Assembly: GCF_025141175.1 (NCBI RefSeq)
Contig: NZ_CP081155.1
Coordinates: 2,695,001-2,759,000, forward strand
Length of the DNA: 64,000 bases
Source of the DNA: Jannaschia sp. M317
GTDB lineage: Bacteria > Pseudomonadota > Alphaproteobacteria > Rhodobacterales > Rhodobacteraceae
Direction: 5' to 3'
Shown: in pieces, positions 35,870 through 43,750 of the stretch
How positions within the stretch are numbered: position 1 is the stretch's first letter
Layout of the letters: every line of letters begins with the position of its first letter
Notes under the pieces: model-generated
Database searches by the model: none
What the model was told of the DNA's origin: nothing
Seen by the model: the letters and a program-made list of their open reading frames with translations, nothing else
Made by a program: the position numbers and the translations under genes

Positions 35870-36822
35870 TGGGCCTCGGCGTCCTTCTTGCCGAACATCC
35901 CCGAAACCACGCCGATCACGGGCATCAGAAGCAGGCCCAGGCAGACACCCAGAACTCCATCGATCAGGGCCGTCACGGTCCATTCGATGAACCCGTTGCC
36001 CTGCCCCACCGTCACGGCAACCCCGTGGATTAGGTCGTAGGGCAGATGCCAGCCCATCTCGTGCAGGGCATGCACCACGATATTGCCGCCAACCCACAGC
36101 ATCGCGGCGGTGCCGACGATTGTCAGACCGGTCATGAACCGCGGCATCCCGCGCACGATCGCAGCCCCCATCTTGCGCCCGAACGACGTGTGACCGTTTT
36201 CGACCAGATGCAGGCCGACATCATCGGCCTTAACGATCAATGCCACGGCCCCGTAGACGGCGGCGGTGATGGCCACCGCGATGACGGCAAGGACGGCGCC
36301 CTGAAACATCCAGCCAGACGAGGAATCCGTTGCCGCCAAGGCAATCGTCATGATCTCGGCGGACAGGATGAAGTCGGTCTTGATGGCCCCCTTCACGCGC
36401 TGCTCTTCCAGGTGGGCCATGTCGAGCGGCGTGTGTTCCGGGTCCTTGATCTTGGCCAGCGTGTCGTGAGGCACGAGCCAGTGATAGACTTTCTCCGCGC
36501 CCTCGAAACACAGGTAGAGCCCGCCCAGGATCAAAAGCGGCGCAATCGCCCAAGGCGCGAAGTTCGACAGCAACAGAGCGACCGGCAGCAGGATGACCAG
36601 CTTGTTGAATGCCGAGGCCCGCGCGATTTTCCACACGATAGGCAGTTCGCGCGCGGCGGCAAAACCGTGCACGTACTTCGGCGTCACGGCGGCGTCGTCG
36701 ATCACGGCGCCCGCCGCCTTGGCCCCGGCCTTGGCCGCCTGTCCGACAATGTCGTCGATGCTGGCCGACGCCACCTTTGCGATGGCCGCGACATCATCCA
36801 GAAGTGCCAGTAATCCGCTCAT
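35866..36822 (-). CDS. DUF808 family membrane protein
   Basis: 318 residues from ATG 36822 (MSGLLALLDDVAAIAKVAS). This N-terminus and the later LEEQRVKGAIKTDFILSAEIMTIAL stretch are the DUF808 (YedI-like) pattern, with five or six hydrophobic segments. The end overlaps the convergent Old Yellow Enzyme gene by 4 nt. The function is unknown. Confidence 0.88.
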   Translation of the reverse strand: MSGLLALLDDVAAIAKVASASIDDIVGQAAKAGAKAAGAVIDDAAVTPKYVHGFAAARELPIVWKIARASAFNKLVILLPVALLLSNFAPWAIAPLLILGGLYLCFEGAEKVYHWLVPHDTLAKIKDPEHTPLDMAHLEEQRVKGAIKTDFILSAEIMTIALAATDSSSGWMFQGAVLAVIAVAITAAVYGAVALIVKADDVGLHLVENGHTSFGRKMGAAIVRGMPRFMTGLTIVGTAAMLWVGGNIVVHALHEMGWHLPYDLIHGVAVTVGQGNGFIEWTVTALIDGVLGVCLGLLLMPVIGVVSGMFGKKDAEAH

Positions 36823-36922
36823 GCCTGCTGCGTCCTTCGCGTCCGAATCCTTGGTGTCGCCGGGGACCAGATAGCCCCGAACCTCCGGGGTCAACGCCGC
36901 CGGACCGTCCCCGGTTGCAGCG

Positions 36923-36936
36923 CGTTAGCGTTAACC
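36923..36936. promoter_or_regulatory. CceR-like operator 1 upstream of gap1
   Basis: cgttagcgttaacc matches TGTTAGCGCTAACA at 11 of 14 positions, lying 130 nt before the gap1 ATG. A second copy is 19 nt further on. The consensus is that I recall for the LacI-family regulator CceR of Rhodobacter. Confidence 0.55.
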
Positions 36937-36954
36937 GTTACCGCAACCAGGGAT

Positions 36955-36968
36955 GTTTAACGCTAACA
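36955..36968. promoter_or_regulatory. CceR-like operator 2 upstream of gap1
   Basis: gtttaacgctaaca shares 11 of 14 positions with TGTTAGCGCTAACA and has the full right half site. The spacing to the first site is 32 nt, about three helical turns, suiting cooperative binding. Confidence 0.6.
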
Positions 36969-37065
36969 TATTGTCCTGACGTCGTTTTTCCGTTTTGCGG
37001 TCGCAATCTTGGCGCCTATACCGGCAACCAAGGCAGACAGTGCAATCGCGACGAGGACGAAAACA

Positions 37066-38064
37066 ATGACGGTCACCATCGGCATCAACGGCTTCGGGCG
37101 CATCGGGCGCTGCACTCTGGCTCACATCGCGCAGGCCGCGCGCAACGACGTGGCGGTGGTCAAGATGAACGCTACCGGGCCGATCGAGACCAACGCGCAC
37201 CTGCTGCGCTACGACAGCATTCATGGCCGCTACGCAGGCGAGGTTCGGGTCGAGGGCAACACGCTGGATCTGGGTGCCGGACCAATCGAGGTCATGTCGA
37301 CCTACGACCCCGAGGAGCTGGACTGGGAGGGCGTCGACGTCGTTCTGGAATGCACGGGCAAGTTCAACGACCGCGACGCGGCCGCCGTGCACCTGTCGCG
37401 CGGGGCCAAGCGGGTTCTGGTATCGGCCCCCGCCAAGAATGCCGACCTGACCGTTGTCTACGGCGTCAATCACCGGTCACTGACGACAGATCACCACGTC
37501 GCCTCGAACGCATCCTGCACCACCAATTGCCTGGCACCCCTGGCCAAGGTCCTGCACGAGGCCATCGGCATCGAGAGCGGCATCATGACCACGATCCACA
37601 GCTACACCGGTGATCAGCCGACGCTGGATCGCCGCCACAAGGATCTGTACCGCGCCCGCGCCGCCGCCATGGCGATGATCCCCACGTCCACCGGCGCGGC
37701 CAAAGCCATCGGCGAAGTCGTGCCGGATCTGGCGGGCAAGCTGGACGGCACTGCCCTTCGGGTTCCGACGCCCAACGTCTCGGCGGTGGACCTGACGTTT
37801 CAGGCGGGCCGCGACGTGACTGTGGCCGATGTGAACGAGATCGTCCGCGACGCCGCTGCCGGTCACATGGGCGCCGTGCTGGCCTACGACCCGGAGCCGA
37901 AGGTCTCCATCGACTTCAACCACACGCCGCATTCCTCGATCTTTGCGCCCGACCAGACCAAGGTTGTGGGTCGCACCGTGCGCGTGCTGGCCTGGTACGA
38001 CAACGAATGGGGCTTCTCCTGCCGGATGGCCGACGTGGCCGGACATATGGGCCGACTGATTTAG
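37066..38064 (+). CDS. gap: Glyceraldehyde-3-phosphate dehydrogenase (copy 1)
   Basis: 332 residues from ATG 37066, preceded by gagga. It has INGFGRIGR, the catalytic [12 protein letters not shown] with the Cys nucleophile, the TGAAKAIG region and [12 protein letters not shown]. In the cofactor pocket, where NAD-specific enzymes have Asp (as INDLGP in copy 2), this copy reads MNATGP. This suggests weaker NAD preference, perhaps NADP use for gluconeogenesis. The gene has its own twin operator and stands apart from pgk. Confidence 0.95.
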   Translation: MTVTIGINGFGRIGRCTLAHIAQAARNDVAVVKMNATGPIETNAHLLRYDSIHGRYAGEVRVEGNTLDLGAGPIEVMSTYDPEELDWEGVDVVLECTGKFNDRDAAAVHLSRGAKRVLVSAPAKNADLTVVYGVNHRSLTTDHHVASNASCTTNCLAPLAKVLHEAIGIESGIMTTIHSYTGDQPTLDRRHKDLYRARAAAMAMIPTSTGAAKAIGEVVPDLAGKLDGTALRVPTPNVSAVDLTFQAGRDVTVADVNEIVRDAAAGHMGAVLAYDPEPKVSIDFNHTPHSSIFAPDQTKVVGRTVRVLAWYDNEWGFSCRMADVAGHMGRLI

Positions 38065-38084
38065 CGAAGACGAAATCAGTCGGC
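38051..38084 (+). terminator. Stop-codon hairpin at the end of gap copy 1
   Basis: A perfect 12-bp stem, gccgactgattt (38051-38062) and aaatcagtcggc (38073-38084), encloses a 10-nt loop. The gap1 stop codon TAG spans the stem/loop junction (38062-38064). No T-tract follows directly, so it may end or stabilise the mRNA rather than terminate it. Confidence 0.6.
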
Positions 38085-38124
38085 GCGGCAAAGTGGTCTT
38101 TTCGCAGAAAAGATCCACAGCCGC
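38056..38124 (+). repeat. Repeat element behind gap1 (copy related to those behind gap2)
   Basis: From the hairpin onward the sequence tracks the minus-strand copies at 40801-40873 and 40710-40782: the same gcgaagac loop, then gcggcaaag, cttttcgc and ccacagccgc in the same order. Intervening bases differ. This makes a three-member family attached to the 3' ends of gap genes. Confidence 0.6.
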
Positions 38125-38196
38125 CCCTCTCGGCCCCTTAGACGTCGCCCGCGCCAAACCTGTCGCGGGCGACGTTCGTTTTCCGAAGCCTCGGCC

Positions 38197-38412
38197 CTAC
38201 CCCGTCGCCATCGCCTTGATGTCGTCCGCGCTCGGCGTGCTGCCACCGATGCCCCACTGACCGCTGCGCACTTCCTTCACGCGGACCCAGGTGACGCCGC
38301 GCATCGCCTCCCCTTCGACTTCGACCATGGCGTTGGTGACTTTTTCGATCATCTGCGCCTTCTGCGACTGGTCGAACACGCCTTCGATCACTTCGATATC
38401 CACGAGCGGCAT
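38197..38412 (-). CDS. 4-oxalocrotonate tautomerase-like protein
   Basis: 71 residues. Pro directly follows the initiator Met (MPLVDIEVIEG), the catalytic Pro-1 of the tautomerase superfamily after Met removal. The beta-alpha-beta pattern (IEKVTNAMVEVEG, VRVKEVRSGQWGIGG) fits 4-OT. It probably acts as a hexamer. It is divergent from an HxlR regulator, which may control it. The leader acacattgaagga is shared with the VOC gene. Confidence 0.88.
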   Translation of the reverse strand: MPLVDIEVIEGVFDQSQKAQMIEKVTNAMVEVEGEAMRGVTWVRVKEVRSGQWGIGGSTPSADDIKAMATG

Positions 38413-38561
38413 TGTTCATCTCCTTCAATGTGTTGAACGAGGTTGAAGGTGCCTCGGCGACCGCAGGGCCAACCAGTCAACGAACTGAAGCAATGCCACT
38501 ACAGTTTCCGTACTAGGCGAATGCTGGTGCGGTAAGGAATACTGACGGCGGAGGTGCCCCG

Positions 38562-39284
38562 ATGACCAAAACAGTCTACCCCCTGTTCTGTCCCGTCGCC
38601 ATGGCCGCAGATCTGTTGGAACCGCGTTGGACGATGCTGCTGCTGTGCGAGATGTGGAACGGCTCTTCCCGGTTCAACGAGCTCAGCCGGGGCCTGCCGG
38701 GCATGTCACCCGGATTGCTGTCGAAACGCCTGAAGGAGATGGAAGCGAAGGGCCTTGTCGAACGACGCGTCGGCGCCGCCGGACAACATGCGGAGTATCT
38801 GACGACAGACATCGCGGATGAGTTGCAGCCGATTATCGTCGCCCTGGGTGTCTGGGCCCATCGCAACATCGACACCGAGGTCTCGCTTGGCTGTCTCGAT
38901 GCGCGGATGCTGATGTGGAACATCCGGCGCAAGATCAATCTGACGGAACTGCCGATCGGCAAATGCGTGATCCAGTTCACGCTCAACAACGCGCCGGACG
39001 TGCAGGCCAACTATTGGCTGGTGATAAAGCCGGGATTGCAGACAGATCTTTGCTACATCGATCCCGGCCACAACGTCGATCTGTTCGTGATCAGCGATCT
39101 GCGATCGCTGGCATCCGCCTGGATGGGCCACAGCAGTTTCGAACATGAGATCGCAAACGAGGGCATCACGCTGATCGGGCATAGTGGGATGGCCAGAACC
39201 CTTACCAAATGGCTGATCCGCAGCAAGTTCGCGGATGCGGCCGGGGGCGCAAAGCCGCAAGCCAACGCGCGTCTGTCCGCCTAG
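38562..39284 (+). CDS. HxlR-family regulator with a C-terminal SCP2-like domain
   Basis: 240 residues. The first 110 are an HxlR winged helix (CPVAMAADLLEPRWTMLLL, GLLSKRLKEMEAKGLVERR). The remaining 120 (NIRRKINLTELPIGKCVIQFTL, YWLVIKPGLQTDLCYIDPG, DLFVISDLRSLASAWMG) resemble a sterol-carrier/SCP2 fold often fused to HxlR. It could bind a hydrophobic ligand. It is divergent from the tautomerase gene; the 149-nt region between them (38413-38561) contains ctacagtttccgtactag, a weak operator candidate. Confidence 0.88.
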   Translation: MTKTVYPLFCPVAMAADLLEPRWTMLLLCEMWNGSSRFNELSRGLPGMSPGLLSKRLKEMEAKGLVERRVGAAGQHAEYLTTDIADELQPIIVALGVWAHRNIDTEVSLGCLDARMLMWNIRRKINLTELPIGKCVIQFTLNNAPDVQANYWLVIKPGLQTDLCYIDPGHNVDLFVISDLRSLASAWMGHSSFEHEIANEGITLIGHSGMARTLTKWLIRSKFADAAGGAKPQANARLSA

Positions 39285-39311
39285 ACGCGCGACGGCTTGC
39301 CCCGAGCGGCC

Positions 39312-40484
39312 TCAGCTGGACAGAACGGCAACGCCGGGCAGTTCCTTGCCCTCCATCCATTCGAGGAAGGCACCGCCTGCGGTGGAGATGTAGGTGAACG
39401 ACTCGGCCGCCCCGGCCTGGTTCAACGCCGCGACCGTGTCGCCCCCGCCCGCGACCGAGATCAGCTTGCCCGCCGTCGTCAGCTCGGCCGCGTATCTGGC
39501 GGCCGCGTTGGTGGCCGCGTCAAAGGGCGTCATCTCAAAGGCACCCAACGGGCCGTTCCAGATCAACGTGGCGCAGCCGTCGAGGACGGTCTTGATATGG
39601 GCGACGGAATCTGGGCCCGCGTCCAGGATCATGTGACCTTCGGGCACGGCGTCGGCCTTGACGGTCTGGGTTGCCGGGTTGGCCTTGAACTCGGCGGCGA
39701 CCACCACGTCGCGGGGCAGTAGGATGGCGCAGCCCGCCGCCTCGGCCTTGGCGATGATTTCGCGGGCTGTATCCAGCAGATCGTGCTCGCACAGGCTGTT
39801 CTTTACGTCGACTCCCTGCGCGGCAAGGAAGGTGTTGGCCATGCCACCCCCGATGATCAGGTGCTGCACCTTGGTAACCAGGTTGCCCAGCAGGTCCAGC
39901 TTGGATGACACCTTGGCCCCACCCACAACGGCGGCGACCGGCGGTTGCGGCGTGCCGAGCGCTTTTTCGAGGGCGGTCAGTTCCGCCTGCATCAAACGAC
40001 CGGCGCAGGCGGGTAACAGGCGGGCGACGCCCTCGGTCGAGGCGTGCGCGCGGTGCGCCGCCGAGAAGGCATCGTTGCAGTAGACATCCCCAAGCGAGGC
40101 CAAAAATTGCGCCATCTTGGGGTCGTTCGCCTCTTCCATTGGGGAAAAGCGGGTGTTTTCAATCAGGATTGGGCCGTCCGTCGCCTCCAGCGTGGCACGG
40201 TCGGGGCGTTCCACAAAAGCCACGTCGGAGCCGAGCGCCTTTGACAGCGCGGGCACAACCTGGCGCAGCGACATTTCGGGAACGTGCTTGCCCTTAGGGC
40301 GGCCGAAGTGCGCCAACAGGACCGGCTTGCCGCCCCGGGCCTGAATGTCGCGGATCGTGGGCACGATGCGGTCGATGCGTGTGGTGTCGGTTACGCGGCC
40401 ATCTTCGACCGGCACATTGATGTCCACGCGGGTCAGAACGATCTTGCCGTCCAGGTCCATGTCGTCGAGGGTATTGAAGGCCAT
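39312..40484 (-). CDS. pgk: Phosphoglycerate kinase
   Basis: 390 residues. [57 protein letters not shown] and [10 protein letters not shown] are the substrate and nucleotide regions. The start at 40484 has ggagg nearby (ctcggaggatgcgcgc). It interconverts 1,3-bisphosphoglycerate and 3-phosphoglycerate. It follows gap2 but with a 380-nt spacer that contains a tandem repeat. Confidence 0.97.
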   Translation of the reverse strand: MAFNTLDDMDLDGKIVLTRVDINVPVEDGRVTDTTRIDRIVPTIRDIQARGGKPVLLAHFGRPKGKHVPEMSLRQVVPALSKALGSDVAFVERPDRATLEATDGPILIENTRFSPMEEANDPKMAQFLASLGDVYCNDAFSAAHRAHASTEGVARLLPACAGRLMQAELTALEKALGTPQPPVAAVVGGAKVSSKLDLLGNLVTKVQHLIIGGGMANTFLAAQGVDVKNSLCEHDLLDTAREIIAKAEAAGCAILLPRDVVVAAEFKANPATQTVKADAVPEGHMILDAGPDSVAHIKTVLDGCATLIWNGPLGAFEMTPFDAATNAAARYAAELTTAGKLISVAGGGDTVAALNQAGAAESFTYISTAGGAFLEWMEGKELPGVAVLSS

Positions 40485-40864
40485 GCGCGCATCCTCCGAG
40501 GTTGCCGTGCGGCAACTCAAGTCTTTGTTTTAAAAATAGAACATGCAAAATGCAGCTCGTGATGCCAGTGGTAACATGAGGGCACGCGGAGGGCTAGCGC
40601 GCCGTGACCGGGCAGGCACCGACGACCGGGCGACCGGGCGGATCATTGACAGCAAAGCGCCCGCAACCTTGCGGCGCGGGCGTTGGATTGCGTCACCTGT
40701 CAGTCAGGACGAGCGGCTGTGGACACGATCTCGCGAAAGTGCCGCTCTGCCGCCCAAACTGATCTAGTCTTCGCTAAATCAGGTCTGCGCAGAACAGAAC
40801 CGAGCGGCTGTGGACACGATCTCGCGAAAGTGCCGCTTTGCCGCCCAAACTGATTTAGTCTTCG
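40485..40864. other. gap2-pgk intergenic region, 380 nt
   Basis: No protein gene of credible length was seen. The region holds two 73-nt direct repeats (40710-40782 and 40801-40873), the gap2 3' hairpin, and near pgk an AT-rich stretch (tttgttttaaaaatag) that is likely the pgk promoter. Confidence 0.6.
40710..40782 (-). repeat. Distal copy of the gap2 3' repeat
   Basis: 73 nt identical to 40801-40873 except at two bases. It includes the hairpin with loop gcgaagac (minus strand), here with one G-U pair in the stem. The two copies are 91 nt apart. Confidence 0.85.
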
Positions 40865-40873
40865 CTAAATCAG
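40801..40873 (-). repeat. Proximal copy of the gap2 3' repeat
   Basis: 73 nt, one of a tandem pair, overlapping the last codons of gap2 on the minus strand. The stem-loop part overlaps the gap2 stop codon. It is related to the sequence behind gap1. Confidence 0.85.
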
Positions 40874-40877
40874 TTTG
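40846..40877 (-). terminator. Stop-codon hairpin at the end of gap copy 2
   Basis: On the minus strand the arms caaactgattta and taaatcagtttg form a perfect 12-bp stem with loop gcgaagac (8 nt). The gap2 stop lies within it (40865-40867). Compared with gap1 the outer stem bases differ (ccg/cgg against caa/ttg) but remain paired. Confidence 0.65.
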
Positions 40878-41869
40878 CCCATCGCGACCGCCGTGTCGGC
40901 CATGCGGTTGGAGAAGCCCCATTCGTTGTCATACCACGACAGAATGCGGACAAGCTTGCCGCCTTCCATCACCTTGGTCTGATCCATGTGGAAAATCGAG
41001 GAATGCGGATCGTGGTTGAAGTCGGTCGAGACAAGCGGTTTGTCGGTGTAACCGAGGATGCCCTTGAGCGGACCGCTATCTGCGGCGGCCTTGATCGCCG
41101 CGTTGATTTCCTCGACCGAGGTGTCGCGCGACGCGGTGAAGGTCAGGTCGACGACCGATACGTTCGGCGTGGGCACGCGGATGGCGACGCCGTCCAGCTT
41201 GCCGTTCAGTTCCGGCATCACCAGGCCCACGGCCTTGGCGGCACCGGTTGAGGTCGGGATCATCGACAGAGCGGCGGCGCGGGCACGGTACAGATCCTTG
41301 TGCATCGTGTCCAGCGTGGGCTGGTCGCCGGTATAGCTGTGGATCGTGGTCATGAAGCCGCGCTCGATCCCGACTGCGTTGTGCAGCGTGTGGGCGACGG
41401 GCGTCAGGCAGTTCGTGGTGCAAGACGCGTTCGACACGATCAGGTCGTCGGCGGTCAGCGTGTCATGGTTGACGCCGTAGACGATCGTCTTGTCGGCATC
41501 GGTGCCCGGGGCAGAAATCAGAACGCGGCTCGACCCGTTTTCCAGGTGTGCCTGACACTTTTCCTTGGAGGTGAAGATGCCGGTGCATTCCATGACAACG
41601 TCCACATCCGACCAGGGCAGATCGGCGGGGTTGCGTTCGGCGGTGACGCGCATGGGGCCACGGCCCACGTCGATCCAGTCGTCGCCAGTGGTGACGGGCG
41701 CGGGGAACCGGCCATGAACGCTGTCGTATTGCAGCAGATGAGCGTTGGTTTCGACGGGGCCCAGATCGTTGATGGCGACGACTTCGATGTCGGTGCGGCC
41801 CGACTCGATGATGCCGCGCAGAACGTTGCGCCCGATGCGGCCGAAGCCGTTGATTGCTACTTTGACCAT
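40865..41869 (-). CDS. gap: Glyceraldehyde-3-phosphate dehydrogenase (copy 2)
   Basis: 334 residues from ATG 41869, with cggagga before it. [22 protein letters not shown] and [11 protein letters not shown] are present. The cofactor strand reads VVAINDLGP with the Asp of NAD-dependent enzymes, unlike copy 1. This is likely the glycolytic enzyme. It is upstream of pgk on the same strand, with a CceR-like site 43 nt before its start. Confidence 0.97.
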   Translation of the reverse strand: MVKVAINGFGRIGRNVLRGIIESGRTDIEVVAINDLGPVETNAHLLQYDSVHGRFPAPVTTGDDWIDVGRGPMRVTAERNPADLPWSDVDVVMECTGIFTSKEKCQAHLENGSSRVLISAPGTDADKTIVYGVNHDTLTADDLIVSNASCTTNCLTPVAHTLHNAVGIERGFMTTIHSYTGDQPTLDTMHKDLYRARAAALSMIPTSTGAAKAVGLVMPELNGKLDGVAIRVPTPNVSVVDLTFTASRDTSVEEINAAIKAAADSGPLKGILGYTDKPLVSTDFNHDPHSSIFHMDQTKVMEGGKLVRILSWYDNEWGFSNRMADTAVAMGKLI

Positions 41870-41911
41870 GGGTCCTCCGAGTGTTTTGCAACGTCGTGGG
41901 CGGCAACGAGC

Positions 41912-41925
41912 CGTTACCGCTAACG
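41912..41925. promoter_or_regulatory. CceR-like operator upstream of gap2
   Basis: cgttaccgctaacg matches TGTTAGCGCTAACA at 11 of 14 positions, with inner positions GTTA and CGCTAAC kept. A weak second half site, gcgctagca, is at 41937-41945. Confidence 0.55.
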
Positions 41926-41975
41926 GTTCCGATGTCGCGCTAGCATGTCAACGGACGCAAAGGCAACCGGGCGCT

Positions 41976-42119
41976 CTATCGCCAGAAAGCCAGGGCTTCC
42001 ACCAATAGCAGCATGCGCCGCCCGAGGAAGATCATCCAACCCCCGCCATTGAAAAGCGCGTCGGCAAGTACGAACGCGATCAGCAGCAGCGCGAGGATCA
42101 GAGCAGTCAGGTTCGTCAT
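41976..42119 (-). CDS. Small membrane protein upstream of gap2
   Basis: 47 residues from ATG 42119: MTNLTALILALLLIAFVLADALF, then NGGGWMIFLGRRMLLLVEALAFWR. One clear membrane helix precedes a conserved-looking amphipathic tail ending in FWR. I recall similar short proteins beside gap genes in this group but cannot name them. It is too short for a length-based call, but codon third positions are GC-rich. Confidence 0.6.
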   Translation of the reverse strand: MTNLTALILALLLIAFVLADALFNGGGWMIFLGRRMLLLVEALAFWR

Positions 42120-42196
42120 GGGCCGACCATCGCAGGGATGGGTGGCTTTGCAAGTCCGGGCGTGGCCCGCCTCGAAATGACCACGACCCTGCCCAT

Positions 42197-42210
42197 TGTT
42201 AGCGCTCACA
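42197..42210. promoter_or_regulatory. CceR-like operator upstream of fba
   Basis: tgttagcgctcaca matches TGTTAGCGCTAACA at 13 of 14 positions, the best site in the window. It lies 71 nt before the fba ATG. Confidence 0.7.
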
Positions 42211-42280
42211 GTACCTTGCCCGACCCTGCCCCGCCCGCGTAGGTCGGTCACAAGTGAATTTCAGACCCGGAGCCCCCGCC

Positions 42281-43174
42281 ATGACCCAGACCGACAAAGC
42301 CGCCAAAATCCGTGCCGGACAGGGCTTCATCGCCGCGCTCGACCAATCCGGTGGATCCAGCCCCAAGGCGCTGCGCCTTTATGGGGTCGAGGAAAATCGG
42401 TACTCCAACGACGACGAGATGTTCGACCTGATCCACGGCATGCGCGCCCGGATCGTGCGCGCGCCTGCCTTTACCGGTGACAAGGTGATCGGCGCGATCC
42501 TGTTCGAACAGACGATGGACCGCGATTTCGAAGGCACGCCTTCGGCCGCCTACCTTTGGGACAAGAAAGGCGTCGTGCCGTTCCTCAAGATCGACAAGGG
42601 GCTGGAGGACGCGAGTCAGGGTGTGCAGCTGATGAGGCCGATGCCGGACCTGGACGCCACCCTGGAACGTGCGCGTGGGCTGGGGGTCTTTGGAACCAAG
42701 GAGCGGTCCGTCGTGGGCGCCGCCGATGCGGCGGGCATCGAGGCCATCGTGGCCCAGCAATTCCAGGTCGGCAATCAGGTGCTGTCGCACGGCATGGTTC
42801 CGATCCTGGAGCCGGAAGTGACCATTTCAATCGCGGACAAGGCGCAAGCCGAGGCGCTGCTGCGTGATACCATCCTGAAGCATCTGGACAGCCTGCCCGA
42901 CGGTCAGGAAATCATGCTGAAGCTGACCTTGCCGGAAGAAGACAATTTCTATCAGCCGCTGGCCGACCACCCCAAGGTCATGCGCGTCGTGGCCCTGTCG
43001 GGCGGGTATTCCCGTGACGAGGCCAACGCCCGCCTGGCCCGCAACCGCGGCATCATCGCCAGCTTCAGCCGCGCCCTGACCGAAGGCCTGTCGGATCAGC
43101 AGGACGACGATACATTCAATGCCGAGATCGGCCGCACCATCGAAAGCATCCGCGCGGCGTCTGTCGCCGGGTGA
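42281..43174 (+). CDS. Fructose-bisphosphate aldolase, class I
   Basis: 297 residues. AALDQSGGSSPKALRLYGV, ILFEQTMDRDF, PFLKIDKGLED with the Schiff-base region, PILEPEV and VALSGGYSRDEANARLARN are typical of class I (prokaryotic short form). It splits or joins fructose-1,6-bisphosphate. ATG 42281 was chosen over an in-frame ATG at 42254. A terminator follows at 43216-43249. Confidence 0.95.
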   Translation: MTQTDKAAKIRAGQGFIAALDQSGGSSPKALRLYGVEENRYSNDDEMFDLIHGMRARIVRAPAFTGDKVIGAILFEQTMDRDFEGTPSAAYLWDKKGVVPFLKIDKGLEDASQGVQLMRPMPDLDATLERARGLGVFGTKERSVVGAADAAGIEAIVAQQFQVGNQVLSHGMVPILEPEVTISIADKAQAEALLRDTILKHLDSLPDGQEIMLKLTLPEEDNFYQPLADHPKVMRVVALSGGYSRDEANARLARNRGIIASFSRALTEGLSDQQDDDTFNAEIGRTIESIRAASVAG

Positions 43175-43215
43175 TCCGCTGCCCCGTGGCGGGGCGGCAA
43201 CGTGTACGACAACGG

Positions 43216-43249
43216 GGCGGCGCGGGGGATTCCTCCGCGCCGCCTTGTC
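43216..43249 (+). terminator. Terminator after fba
   Basis: ggcggcgcggggg (43216-43228) pairs with cctccgcgccgcc (43232-43244) around att, with one G-U pair. The following ttgtct is a weak T-rich tail. Confidence 0.55.
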
Positions 43250-43303
43250 TGTCATAAGACACGACAACAGGGTCCGTCAGAGGCCCGGGCATGAGGGCTG
43301 CGG

Positions 43304-43603
43304 ATGACCAACAGGATTAAGACACCCGAATACGGCCTGCTGGTGCCGCTGGCCTTGTTGGGGTTTGGCGGCTACTTTGTCTTTGCGGGGATTCAGGGCG
43401 ACTATGGCGTGTTGCGCCGGGTCGAGTTGGAGGCAGAACGCGATCTGCTGCGCGAAGAGCTTGCGCTGTTGACGACAGAGGTGGACCGGATGACCGACCG
43501 CACGACGCGTCTGTCGGACGACTTTCTGGACCTGGACCTGCTGGACGAACGCGCACGTCTGGTTCTTGGCGTGGCCCGAACCGACGAAATCGTCGTCGAA
43601 TAG
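43304..43603 (+). CDS. FtsB/DivIC-like septum formation initiator
   Basis: 99 residues. One membrane helix (about residues 12-30) precedes a coiled coil (RRVELEAERDLLREELALLTTEVDRM, split by a heptad pattern), then DFLDLDLLDERARLVLGVAR, a common end in this family. FtsB-like proteins join FtsL and FtsQ at the divisome. It sits directly before pdhA, as in many Rhodobacterales. Confidence 0.88.
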   Translation: MTNRIKTPEYGLLVPLALLGFGGYFVFAGIQGDYGVLRRVELEAERDLLREELALLTTEVDRMTDRTTRLSDDFLDLDLLDERARLVLGVARTDEIVVE

Positions 43604-43649
43604 TCCCGCTTACCCAATGAAACCAGGCTTTTCGTTCCGCGGGTAACGG

Positions 43650-43663
43650 GTTTGCGCTAACGC
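43650..43663. promoter_or_regulatory. CceR-like operator upstream of pdhA
   Basis: ggtttgcgctaacg matches TGTTAGCGCTAACA at 11 of 14 positions. It lies 88 nt before the pdhA start. Confidence 0.5.
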
Positions 43664-43750
43664 GTGGTCAAGGGGCTTTGCCTTTTGCAAAGGGGTGCGC
43701 TACCAGATTGTTTAACGTTGAACGTTTTTCGATCCGGAGGAATCCCGCCC

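Noticed and set aside
38413..38561. HxlR operator in the tautomerase/HxlR gap
   Set aside because: ctacagtttccgtactag is only weakly symmetric; I could not separate it from chance.
43709..43723. Second CceR-like site before pdhA (gtttaacgttgaac)
   Set aside because: Only about 7 of 14 positions match.
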